Source: Mercenaria mercenaria (Eukaryota > Mollusca > Bivalvia > Venerida > Veneridae). From it: a DNA stretch of 64,000 bases. The DNA lies in contig NC_069364.1 of assembly GCF_021730395.1 (NCBI RefSeq), forward strand, positions 77,493,501 through 77,557,500, given 5' to 3'. Below the pieces are notes generated by a model that did no database searches, had not been told where the DNA came from, and saw only the letters and a list, made by a program, of their open reading frames with translations. The position numbers were made by a program, and so were the translations under genes. Shown in pieces: positions 1 through 11,331 of the stretch. Position 1 is the stretch's first letter. Every line of letters starts with the position of its first letter.

Positions 1-1060
1 AGAACTTATGAGTCAGCCATGCCAGCTCAAGGTCAAGGTCACAAACTTAGGGTGAACGGTTTGAGCCTTCCATTTTGTGTCCGCTCTATATCTCCTAAAC
101 CCCTTAAAGGATTTTCATCAAACTTAGCTCAAATGATCACCTCATTAAGGCGATGTGCAGATCTGATGAGTCAGCCATGCCAGCTCAAGGTCAAGGTCAC
201 AACTGCGGGTCAGAGGTTTGAAACTTCCATTTTGTGTCTGCTCTGTTGTATCTCCTAATCCCCTTGAAGGATTCATATGAAACTTGGGTCAAATGATCAC
301 CTTATCAAGGCGATGTGCAGAACTCATGAGTCAGCCGTGCCAGCTTAAGGTCAAGGTCACCACTCAAGGTCAAAGGTTTTAGCCTTCCATTTCGTGTCCG
401 CTCTATATCTCCTAAACCCCTTTGAAAGAATGTTATAAAACTTTGGTAAAATGATCACCTCATCAAAGCGATGTGCAGAACCATGCCGGCTCAGTGTCAA
501 GGTAACAACTTAGGGTCAAAGATTTGAGCCTTCCATTTTGTGTCCACTCTGTATCTCCTAAACCCCTTGAAGGATTTTTGTCGAGCCGGCTTGCGGAAGC
601 GAAGACATAGTTGTCCAAATGGCTGTTCGGTGTATGTGCGTGCTTCCGTGCGTGACCGGAACCATAACTTGGACATGCATGGAGCAGTCTTGTTTATATT
701 TGGCATGAATGTTAACCTCAGTGAGACGAAGTGTCATGCGCAAACGGCAGGTTCCTATCTCAAAGGTCAAGGTCACACTTGGAGGTCAAAGGTTAAATTC
801 AATAATGACTGTCCAGAGAATTTCTTCTTCATGCATGGAGGGATTTTGATGTAACTTGGCATAAATGTTCACAACCATGTTACGGAGTGTCATGCACAAG
901 AACCAGGACCCTAAGTCAAAGGTCAAGGTCACACTTAGAGGTCAAAGGTCAGATACAAGAAGGACTTTGTCCAGAGCATTTCTTTTTCATGCATGGAGGG
1001 ATTTTGATGTAACTTGGCACAATTGTTCACCATCATGAGACGGAGTGTCATATGCAAGTA
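1..1060 (+). repeat. Tandem array, ~158 bp unit, then ~150 bp relatives
   Basis: Direct repeats with ATGAGTCAGCCA near 8, 167 and 325 and a worn copy near 477 show a period of about 158 bp. Each unit carries AAGGTCAAGGTCAC and a CCATTTTGTGTCCGCTC stretch. From about 660 to 1060 a second type of unit follows (CATGCATGGAGGGATTTTGATG, seen twice) that also carries the GGTCAAGGTCAC core. Such cores are typical of short non-autonomous bivalve elements with internal arrays. No gene is seen here. The left end lies outside the window. Confidence 0.85.
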
Positions 1061-1359
1061 CCCAGAATTAACTTCCCTTTGTTGTTACTATAAATAGCTT
1101 ATTTAAATTTTTTATTACTGGTCTTAGGGAAAAAAACAAGACCCCTTTCTTTTAGTACAATATGCATGTTACATCCAATTTTGAGGGTGTATTTTGACCT
1201 ATCTCTACTGGAAGGATTTTTTGTGTGGACCTTAGATTTTTTTAAAGATTTACTTCCCTTTGTTGTTACTAAAATAACCCTTTTATTGTAATTTTTGCAA
1301 TAATTTTTTTTTTTTTTTTCATAAATGTTTGCCTCAGTGAGACGTCATGTGGAACTCCT
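1061..1359. other. AT-rich spacer, nothing recognised
   Basis: AT-rich sequence with a T run near 1305-1320 and two copies of ACTTCCCTTTGTTGTTACT (near 1070 and 1251). No coding signal or terminal repeats are visible. Confidence 0.5.
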
Positions 1360-1672
1360 AGTCCTTTCGACAGCTGGTGGGCTCGACATGTTGCTGGTGG
1401 GCATCTAGTTATCAAACTTGGGTCAAATGATCGCCTCTTCAAGAACTCATGAGTCAGCCATGTCAACTCAAGGTCAAGGTCACAACTCGAGGTCAAAGGT
1501 TGAGCTCTGTATCTTCTAAACCCCTTGAAGGATTTTCATGAAACTTGGGTCAAATGATCACCTCATCAAGGCGTTGTGCAGAATTCATGAGTCGGCCATG
1601 TCAGTTCAAGGTCAAGGTCACAGCTAAAGGTCAAAGGTTTACACTTTCACTATCCATAACAGTGGCGGGGGA
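1360..1672 (+). mobile_element. Right part of an array-bearing TIR element
   Basis: About two further units of the 158-bp array lead into an end reading GTGGCGGGGGATT near 1660-1672. This is the same right terminus as the complete element at 6771-7356. The matching left tip (AATCCCCCGCCAC) is not seen upstream, so this copy is truncated, rearranged or starts outside the window. Confidence 0.6.
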
Positions 1673-4517
1673 TTTAGCTGTCTTTCAGACTGCCTTGTTT
1701 TTATTATCTCCCTTTAGCAATTTTTTTTATAAAACAGAGATGGAGCATTTTCTGTCTTCAACTTGCAAATGTCAGTCAGCCTCATACTTTTCTAACATGT
1801 TTAGAATTGATTCTTCAGCTAATTGGTCGACAGCTTACCTGCTGTTTGATGTTTCCTCGTGCACAAGTATGTCTTTGTCATTGACTTTGTACAGGGACTT
1901 GGTCAAAGGCTTATTGTGTAAACCAAAATTATTGACCTTTTACCATACAATTGCCTTTTGAAATTGTCATGACATCTGAAGGCAACTGATTAACATCAAC
2001 TAGTTAAAGTTCTCAAACATGCATAATGCGATCTATGAAATAAAGGCAGCATGCACCAACTTGAGTACGTACATAAATCACGCAGACCATACCTTACAGC
2101 TCACATCAACAGCAGAAGAACTTAAACAATTTCCAAACTGGAAGTTAGGATTTTGATCACTCTTTGCAATTTAGTAAAAAGGTTTTCTTTGTTCTCAAAT
2201 TTATTATCCCCTGACGGAAGTGGAAGCGTTATAGTTTTGGCGTTGTCTTTCCGTACGTCCGTCCACCATCCGTAGCCATATCTAAGAAGTGGTTGGGAAT
2301 ATTTAGATAAAACTTCATATACTTGTTCAACACTATGAGATTATGCAACCTATAAAGTTTCAGTCAGATTGCCCAAGTAACACCAGAGTTATGGCCCTTA
2401 GAAGTTTATAGTGTTTACTATATAGGGTACTATAAATATGGCAATTTCTGCATCATCTCTTTTGATAAATTTGACCTAGAACTATGAAACTTAAACAGAA
2501 TTTAGATCACCATAATCTGATTGTGCACACACAATTTTGTTCTGATTTCCTTTGTAACTTCAGAGTTATTGTCTTTTAATTGTATAAAAATCCACATATT
2601 TGTACATAACATACTTACCATTTGGTAGAATTTCATTAAATTTCTTTCATTCTTTTCCATGAACATTTATTATAAACTTGTGAAGTTGTGTACCCACACC
2701 TGGTCACCCCCTTGCCTTTGTCACACCCCCTACCCCCCCCCCCCCCCCCCCCCCCCCCCCAAAAAAAGTAAATAAATAAATTCCTTATTTTAGATTTTTT
2801 TCAAAACTTCCATGAATATTTATCAACATGCAAGTTGTACAAATCCCCCACCTCGCTCCACCCAGTCATGCCCACCACCGATCATGCATCCCTCCCCCCA
2901 CCTCTCCCCCATTTTTTTTTCATTTTCAATTTTCCATCAATATTTATAATCAGCATGTGATGTTTGGTTTGCTCACCCCTTCACACACCCCCACCCCCCT
3001 TAAAAATATATATTTACATTCCATTGTTTTAAAATGTTCAAACCTTCAACATGTGAAGTTCTTACTGCACCAACCTTGCCCCCCGCCATGTTCAAGATAT
3101 CTTTCTTTATTGTGTTCTCTAAGGACATCTGTCTTTTAAGTTAAATGTACATGTTAAACAGCAACACTTGGTACCAAACCACTCAAAGGGCAATATTTTG
3201 TTCCAGTTAAACTTCAAGCTGACGTTTCAAATTACTGCATTTAATTTTAAAAGCTAAGCTTATTACAGTAAGCATATTGCATTCAAAATACTTTCTTTAG
3301 TCAGGATGAACGTATCATACATTTATTATGTACATTTAAACATTTTGTTTTCTGTTGAATTGATTTTGACTAATGAAGTTATTTGCTTCTAAATAAAAAT
3401 CCTTAACTTTTTGCCAATATAATTTTTTGCCACTCCTCACCACAAACCTTCTCTAGGGGGATACCAATTTATCTATTTGCTTGTTATCCAGTGGTCGAAG
3501 TAGTTCATTGGTTTTTTATGGCCTTACCTGTAGAAGGGTCATAAAGTCTGCAGACACTAATGAGATAATGATTAAAGTTGTTCATTATTTTCCTATTTAT
3601 GATTTAAATTTTTTTAGTACCATATTCGTGGTTTAATTATTAGGTATAATATAAGTTTAAATTTTATGTGCATTCTTTGTTTCTATAATGAAAAAAAAAA
3701 TGCATATAACTCATAAATGGTGTCATCTCCCTTTTAGGGTAAAGGGTTTAATTTTTATTTATAATATAAGTAATTATATGTGCATTTTTTGTTTCCATAA
3801 TAAGAAAAAAAAAAGCATAAAAACTCATTAATCTCTTTTTAGGGTCAAGGTCACCCATTTTGATCTAGTGACCTACTTTTTTAGCTCTCCTGAGCCAAAG
3901 GCTCATGGTGAGCTTTTGTGAATGCTCAATGTCCGTCGTCTGTCCGTCAACAATTTCTAAAAAGATCTTCTTTTTGAAAACACCTGGACAGAATTACACC
4001 AAACTTCACAGGAATGATCCTTGGATGGTCCCCTTTCAAAATTGTTCAAAGAATTGAATTCCATGCAGAACTCTGTTGCCATGGCAACCAAAAGGAAAAC
4101 CTTAAAAATCTTCTTGTCCAAAACCGCAAGGCGTAGAGTCTTGATATTTGGCTTGTGACATCATCTTATGGTCCTCTATGAAGATTGTTCAAATTATGCC
4201 CCTGGGGTGAAAAGAGGCCCCACCCCAGGGGTCCCAAGTTTTACGTAGACTTAAATAGGAAAAAACTTTAAAAATCTTCTTGTCTAAAACCACAAGACCT
4301 AGGCCTTTGATATTTGATATGTAGCATTACCTTTAACTCCTCTACCAAAATTGTTTAAATTATAACCCCTGGGTGAAAAGAGGCCCTGCCCTTGGGGTCT
4401 CAAGTTTAACATGGACTTATATAGGAAAAAACTTTAAAAGTCGTCTTGCCTGAAACTGCAAGGCCTATGCTTTTAACATTTGCTATGTTGCATTGCCTTC
4501 TGGTCCTCTACCAAAAT
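1540..4517 (+). repeat. Segmental duplication, copy A
   Basis: About 3 kb is collinear and highly similar to 7223-10264. It holds the end of an array element, a poly-C tract (about 2734-2760), C-rich runs, a TCCGTCCACCATCCG-type element start near 2250, and repeats reading CCTCTACCAAAATTGTT. Because several stacked repeat types are shared in the same order, a duplication of the whole block explains it better than separate insertions. No gene is seen inside. Confidence 0.85.
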
Positions 4518-5075
4518 ATGGGACTTTGTTTTTTTGTTACTATACTATATACATAGACACAATCTTGTGCGCACCATCTCTCCTCATCCCCTTGACACAA
4601 TTTAATGAAACTTCACACAAGTGATCAGTAACAACAGTAGTTGTGCATGGGGCATGTTAGGTTCTTTCAGCGACAAAAATTGCAGAGTTATGGGACTTTG
4701 TTTCTTGTTAACATACTATGTACATACAGTCTGCATATGCAATCTTGTGCGTGCCTAATCTACCAAACCCTTACACACAATTTAATGAAACTTCACACAA
4801 GTGATCAGTAACAACAGTAGTTGTGCATGGGGCATGTTAGGTTCTTTCAGCGACAAAAATTGCAGAGTTATGGGACTTTGTTTCTTGTTAACATACTATG
4901 TACATACAGTCTGCATATGCAATCTTGTGCGTGCCTAATCTACCAAACCCTTACACACAATTTAATGAAACTTCACACAAGTGATCAGTACCAACCCTAG
5001 TTGTGCATGGTGCATGTTACATTCTTTTAGATAAATATTCTGCATAGTTATGGGACTTTGTTTTTTGTTACTATA
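4510..5075 (+). repeat. 180-bp tandem repeat, ~3.5 copies
   Basis: Sequence at 4621-4800 recurs at 4801-4980 with no visible difference, giving an exact period of 180 bp. A diverged copy precedes it (from about 4510) and a partial diverged copy follows (to about 5075). The identical middle pair suggests a recent unequal exchange or an assembly duplication. It lies just upstream of the terminal exon at 5420, probably in its intron. Confidence 0.9.
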
Positions 5076-5419
5076 CTGTATACATACAGTCTATATACAT
5101 ACAGTCCACATAATTATGCAATCTTGTGTGCGTCAAATTGCAATGTACTGTGTCAGTGCATGCGGGGGGTACATTCATCACCTTTAGTGATAGCTCTAGT
5201 TTTATGTGCTTTTGTGTGGTTGTATTATTTGTTTCCAAAGAGTCTTCTTAAAGACTTTGTTGATTAGAAGTGCATAAACTTGGCACTTTTGGACACAGAA
5301 TGTGTTGATAATGGCTTTAAACATTAAAAGCAAAGAAATAAACACATGCAGTTTTCAGAGTAAATTAGAATTGATCTATTTCTTGTAATTAGCAATTTTA
5401 CTGATATTGATTTTTACAG
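5076..5419. other. Presumed intron, nothing else seen
   Basis: AT-rich sequence ending in a good 3' splice site (polypyrimidine stretch then TTTTTACAG at 5411-5419). No other feature is visible. Confidence 0.5.
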
Positions 5420-5566
5420 GCTGTTGCTAATCCAGAGTTGCATGCAAAGAGAAAGTTAAAGAAGAACTTGAACAAGATAGAGGCAAAAAAGAGAAAAATT
5501 GAACATTTTAAGCCTTCCAAGAAAGCAAAGAAGAGAAAATATCAGGAATTTGCTATAACAGACTAA
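5420..5566 (+). CDS. Terminal coding exon of a lysine-rich, probably nuclear/nucleolar protein
   Basis: A splice acceptor (TTTTTACAG, ending 5419) opens a 48-residue frame that starts AVANPELHAKRKLKK and ends KKRKYQEFAITD followed by TAA. About 40% of the residues are Lys or Arg, with several K/R clusters that look like nuclear or nucleolar localisation signals, as in the tails of ribosome-biogenesis proteins. That role is an inference, and the protein is not identified. Earlier exons must lie upstream: the first 5.4 kb contains only repeats, so the intron is long and the rest of the gene is probably outside the window. A poly(A) signal follows at 6099. Confidence 0.65.
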   Translation, partial: AVANPELHAKRKLKKNLNKIEAKKRKIEHFKPSKKAKKRKYQEFAITD

Positions 5567-6125
5567 ATCTAATGGGTTGTTTTGCAAGTGTATGTCAAGA
5601 AATTGTTGCGATGATGAATGAGTGACTGTTGTGAAATATTGTAGCTTGATTTGCTCAACAGTCAGAACATACAGCTTCAAATCAGAGGTTGTAGAATCAA
5701 GTCCTTATTGAGACGTTTTTCCTCATTAATCATAGGCTCCTCCTCTTTATTTCATGTTTGGAAGTTGTCATTTACTTATGAAAATATTAGATTTATACTG
5801 GCTGGAATCCAGGAGCAGTCATTAAGTTAACTATCCATTAACTGTGAAAGTGATACATTAAAAATACATTTTACAAAAGTAGAAATTAAGATGTTGTTTT
5901 TTTTCCACTAACACAAGAGAGGTTCACTGAAATAATACTGATTTGTGATGCCTTATATTTTACTGATATTTTCTCCCAATCAAATAGAGCATTAGCGTAT
6001 ATAAATGTCTGTCAGCTTTTTACTTGCAAAATTCATGTTAATAGTTTGATTGTTACATGTTGAAATATGCTTGTACATATAAAAAATTGTTAATGATGAA
6101 TAAATTAAGTGATGGAATGGCAACA
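5567..6125 (+). other. 3' UTR of the lysine-rich protein gene, with AATAAA
   Basis: AT-rich non-coding sequence follows the stop codon. AATAAA at 6099-6104 is the likely poly(A) signal. A diverged SINE tail lies inside (5750-5855). Confidence 0.5.
5750..5855 (+). mobile_element. Diverged SINE tail in the 3' UTR
   Basis: The stretch around GGCTGGAATCCAGGAGCAGT through GTTAACTATCCATTAACTG matches, with many changes, the central and 3' part of the SINE at 31972-32245 (GGTACAGAATCCAGGAACAC, GTTAACTGCCCGCC). Its decay suggests an old insertion. Confidence 0.6.
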
Positions 6126-6770
6126 TTAGTTCATTATATCTCAATGTCATGTTTTCAAACTTCAGTTATGAACTCATTAATCTGACCAAACTATTCACTG
6201 TCTTAATGAGGCATATTTGAGGATTTATCAACTTCTGGAATAGTAATGGGACTGAGGGCATAGCCTGTGGGGTTGACATCCCTTTTCTAATGTCAGTGAA
6301 TGCCCATATCAACCAAGTATTAACATTAAGCCTGCTAAATTTCTGAAACAGACTGGCCCATCATTTCATTTGAGCAATACCATTTATTATTCGAGGGGTA
6401 TTCACTGGCAATCTACTGACTGAATAGTGGACAGTGCAGACCAAGACCAGCCTGCAGGTACGTGCTGGCTGACTTGGTCTGCATGGGTTTCCAAGGCAGA
6501 ATCACTTTATGCCAGCAGGCTAAAGGTTGATGTTGGTCGATATCAGTACATCTTGTCTGAGTCGTTACTTTGAAACTATATAGAAATTTTGTTAAATCTT
6601 CACAAAACAACATTGAGAGGAAGTGCAATGCGTAAGACCCATAACTTTTGTTTAATTTAAATGTCTGGGTCATACCTTAAAAGTATAGGAAATTTTTATT
6701 CCAACTGCATACCTATACAAAAAGGACATTTAGGAAAATTGCAGTGTACAAGATCAATCTAACTTTTTTT
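6126..6770. other. Spacer with a palindromic element fragment
   Basis: Mostly unremarkable. Around 6435-6490 there is an imperfect palindrome (GCAGACCAAGACCAGCC against GGCTGACTTGGTCTGC), resembling the arms of palindromic MITEs elsewhere in the window. No gene is seen. Confidence 0.45.
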
Positions 6771-7356
6771 AATCCCCCGCCACAAGTGGGGGGTGGGGGG
6801 GGGCTTATAGGATTGGTCTCTGTCTGTCCTTCTGTCCGTCCTTCCATTCGTCTGTCTGTAACACTTTTGTGTCCACTCCATATCTCCTAAACCCCTTGAA
6901 GGGTTTTTATGAAACTTGGGTCAAATGATCACCTCATCAAGACTATGTGCAGAACTCATGAGTCAGCCTTGTCGGCTCAAGGTTAAGGTCACAACTTGAG
7001 GTCAAAGGTTTGAGACTTCTATTTTGTGTCTTCTCTATATCTCCTAAACCCCTTGAAGGAATTTTATAAAACTTGGGTCAAATGATCACTTCAAGACGAT
7101 GTGCAGAACTTATGAGTCAGCCATGCCAGCTCAAGGTCAAGGTCACAACTTAGGGTGAAAGGTTTGAGGCTTCCATTTTGTGTCCACTCTGTATCTCCTA
7201 ATCCCCTTGAAGGATTCATATGAAACTTTGGTCAAATGATCACCTCATCAAGGCGTTGTGCAGAATTCATGAGTCGGCCATGTCAGTTCAAGGTCAAGGT
7301 CACAGCTAAAGGTGAAATGTTTACCCTTTCACTATCCATAACAGTGGCGGGGGATT
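6771..7356 (+). mobile_element. Complete TIR element with internal 158-bp array
   Basis: The left tip AATCCCCCGCCAC (6771) is matched in inverted orientation by GTGGCGGGGGATT (7344-7356). Just inside the left tip is a G-rich hairpin and a CTGTCCGTCC-type stretch. The body is two to three units of the same ~158-bp array as at 1-590. There is no coding capacity, so it is non-autonomous. The design (terminal tips plus a ~160 bp array) recalls the 'pearl'-type elements described in bivalves; assignment to that group is an inference. Confidence 0.7.
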
Positions 7357-8434
7357 TAGCTGTCTTTCAGACTGCCTTGTTTTTATTATCTCCCTTTAGC
7401 AATTTTTTTATAAAACAGAGATGGAGCATTTTCTATCTTCAACTTGCAAATGTCAGTCAGCCTCATTATACTTTTCTAACATGTTTAGAATTGATTCTTC
7501 AGCTAATTGGTTGACAGCTTACCTGCTGTTTGATGTTTCCTCGTGCACAAGTATGTCTTTGTCATTGACTTTGTACATGCACTTGGTCAGAAGGCTTATG
7601 TGAAACCAAAGGTATTTGACCTTTTTACCACAAAATTGCCTTTTTGAAATTGTGCATGACATCTGAAGGCAACTGATTTACATCAACTAGTTAAAGTTCT
7701 CAAACATGCATAATGCGATCTATGAAATAAAGGCAGCATGCACCAACTTGAGTACGTATATAGATCACGCAGACCATACCTTACAGCTCACATCAACAGC
7801 AGACGAACTTAAACAATTTCCAAACTGGAAGTTAGGATTTTGATCACTCTTTAAAAAATTGCAATTTAGTAAAAAGGTTTTCTGTGTTCTCAGAATTCTT
7901 TATTATCCCCGACGAAAGTGGGAGGGATATAGTTTTGGCATTGTTGTCCGTCTGTCCGTCCACCATCCGGAGCCATATCTAAGAAGTGGTTGGGAATATT
8001 TAAATAAAACTTCATATACTTGTTCAACACTATGAGGTTATGCGGCCTGTCAAGTTTCAGTCAGATTGCCCAAGTAACACCAGAGTTATGGCCCTTAGAA
8101 GTTTATAGTGTTTACTATATAGGGTACTATAAATATGGCAATTTCTGCATCATGTCTTTTGATAAATTTGACCTAGAACTATAAAACTTAAACAGAATTT
8201 AGATCACCATAATCTGGTTGTGCACACACAGTTATGTTCGGATTTCTTTTGTAACTTCAGAGTTATTGTCCTTTAATTGTATAAAAAATCCACATATTTG
8301 TACATAACAAACTTACCATTTGTTAGGATTTCATTAAATTTCTTTCATTCTTTTCCATGAACATTTATCATAAACATGTGAAGTTGTGTACCCAAACCTG
8401 GTCACCCCCTTGCCTTGGTCACACCGCCTCCCTC

Positions 8435-8466
<32 letters not shown>

Positions 8467-10264
8467 ACACACACGCAAAAATAAATAAGTTCCTTCTTTT
8501 AGATTTTTTTCAAAACTTCCATGAATATTTATCAACATGTAAGTTGTACCAATCCCCCGCCTCACTCCTCCACCTAGTCATGCCCACCACAGATCATGCA
8601 TCCCACTCCCCACCGTTTCCCCATTTTTAATTTTTTTTTTCATTTTTAATTTTCCATCAATATTTATAATCAACATGTGAAGTTTTGTTTCCTCACCCCT
8701 TCACACACCCCCACCACCCTAAAAAATATATATATACAAATATTTATATATACATATATATATTTCCATTCCTTTTTTTTTAAATGTTCAAACCTTCAAC
8801 ATGTGAAGTTGTAACTGCATCAACCTTGCCCCCAGCCATGTTCAAGATATCTTACTTGATTGTGTTCTCTTAAGGACATCTGTTCTTTTAAGTTAAAATG
8901 TACATGTTAAACAGCAACACTTGGTACCAAACCACTCAAAGACAATATCTTGTTCCAGTTAAACTTCAAGCTGACATTTCAAATTACTGCATTTAATTTT
9001 AAAAGCTAAGCTTATTACAGTAAGCATATTGCATTCAAAATACTTTCTTTAGTCAGGATGAACGTATCATACATTTATTATGTACACTTTAAACATTTGT
9101 TTTCTGTTGAATTGATTTTGACTAATGAAATTATTTGCTTCTAAGTAACATCCTTAACTTTTTTGCCAGATATATTTTTTTGCCATTCCTCACCACAAAC
9201 CTTTACTAGGGGGATACCAATTTATCTAATTTGCTTGTTATCCAGTGGTCGAAGTAGTTCATTGGTTTTTTTATGGCCTTACCTGTAGAAGGGTCATAAA
9301 GTCTGCAGACACTAATGAGATAGTGACTAAAGTGGTTCATTATTTTCCTATTTATGATTAATTTGTTTAGTACTCAAATTCCTGGGTTTAATTATTAGGT
9401 ATAATATAAGTAATTATATGTGCATTCTTTGTTTCTATAATGATAAAAAAAATGCATATAACTCATAAATGGTGTCATCTCCCTTTTTTAGGGTATGGGT
9501 TTAATTATTATTTATAATATAAGTAATTATATGTGCATTCTCTTTTTCCATAATAAGAAAAAAAATGCATATAACTCATTAATCTCTTTTTTAGGGTCAA
9601 GGTCACTCATTTTGATCTAGTGACCTACTTTTTTAGCTCTCCTGAGCTAAAGGCTCATGGTGAGCTTTTGTGAACGCTCAATGTCCGTCGTCTGTCCGTC
9701 AACAATTTCTAAAAAGATCTTCTTTTTGAAAACACCTGGACAGAATTACACCAAACTTCACAGGAATGATCCTTGGATGGTCCCCTTTCAAAATTGTTCA
9801 AAGAATTGAATTCCATGCAGAACTCTGTTGCCATGGCAACCAAAAGGAAAACCTTAAAAATCTTCTTGTCCAAATCCGCAAGGCGTAGAGTCTTGACATT
9901 TGGCTTGTGACATCATCTTATGGTCCTCTATGAAGATTGTTCAAATTATGCCCCAGGGGTGAAAAGAGGCCCCGCCCCAGGGGTCCCAAGTTTTCCGAGA
10001 CTTAAATAGGAAAAAACTTTAAAAATCTTCTTGTCTAAAACCACAAGACCTAGGCCTTTGATATTTGATATGTAGCATAACCTTTAACTCCTCTACCAAA
10101 ATTGTTTAAATTATAACCCCTGGGTGAAAAGAGGCCCTGCCCTGGGGGTCTCAAATTTAACATAGACTTATATAGGAAAAAACTTTAAAAGTCGTCTTGC
10201 CTGAAACTGCAAGGCCTATGCTTTTAACATTTGCTATGTTGCATTGCCTTGTGGTCCTCTACCA
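7223..10264 (+). repeat. Segmental duplication, copy B
   Basis: Collinear with 1540-4517, differing by scattered substitutions and small indels. The poly-C tract is longer (about 8438-8466) and a TA-rich expansion is present near 8727-8762. Beyond 10264 the repeat family continues in this copy, whereas copy A switches abruptly to the 180-bp array. No gene is seen inside. Confidence 0.85.
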
Positions 10265-11331
10265 GAATTGTTCAAATTATGTTCCTTGGGTGAAAAGAGG
10301 CCCTGCCGCGGGGGTGTCCCAAATTTAACATAGACTTATATAGGGGAAAAAAATTCTTTTTGTCTGAAAGTTTAAGGCATAGGCCTTTGATATTTGGTTT
10401 GTAGCATTGCCTAGTAGATGTCTAACAAGATTGTTCAAATTATTCTCCTGGGATGAAAAGAGGCCACTCCCTGGGGTCACTTGTTATATGAGTTATATTA
10501 TAGGAATAAATACCTAAAAAATTATCAGATCATATTTCCTAGACTGTTTAATCGTAATTACCTGATGACCCCAAGTAATTAGGGGTCACCTGACTGTGAC
10601 CTTGACCTACTGACCTACTTTCCTTTTTTTTTTTAGCTCACCTGAGCACAAAGTGCTCATGGTGAGGTATTGTGATCACGCTGTTTCTGGCTTGCTTCCG
10701 TCGTCAACAATTGTGTTTAAAAGACATCTCCTCCATAACCACTGAGTGGATTTTGATGAAACTTGGCATTGATGTTCTTTGGATGGTCCTCTTCTAAAAT
10801 TGTTCAAACGGTACTGCTTGGTTGCACATAGGGGCCGCCGGTGCTAAAAATAGAAAAATCTTCGAATGACATCTCCTTTACCGATGTTTGATTTTAAAAT
10901 AATTTCACATAAATGGTCCTTATGTCACCCTCTTCCAAGATTGATCTGATTGTACCGATTCATCAAAAAACATGGCTGCCAGAGGGCGTGGTCAGTTGTC
11001 CCTATATATAGAAGTAGAAACTTTAAAAATCTTCTTGTCTGAAACTGCTGGCCCAATTTTAGAATAATTTTACACGAATAGTCCTTGTGTGGCCCTCTAC
11101 CAGGATTGTTCAAATTGTTCATAATTTTGATTTGTCAAAAAACATAGCCGGCAGAGGGCATAGTCTCTTTTCCCTACATGTATATAGTAGAAACTTTAAA
11201 AATCTTCTTGTGTGAAACTGCTAGCCTGATTTTACACAAATGGTCCTTGTGTGACCCTCTACCAAGATTGTTCAAATATTTTGATTGGTCAAAAAAACAT
11301 CGCTGCCAGGGACATGGTCACTTTTCCCTTT
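10265..11331 (+). repeat. Stacked AGCTCACCTGAGC-type repeats
   Basis: From about 10630 an element start reads AGCTCACCTGAGC followed by its complement GCTCATGGTGAG, a hairpin tip also seen at 3880 and 9635. Inside are ~170-bp repeats with AAACTTTAAAAATCTTCTTG (about 11018 and 11190). Element ends of the same family (CAGGTGAGCG followed by CCTCTTGTT) appear at 12823-12857 and 13008-13041. No gene is seen. Confidence 0.65.

Noticed and set aside
8415-8630. Proline-rich frame
   Set aside because: It is the poly-C tract translated.
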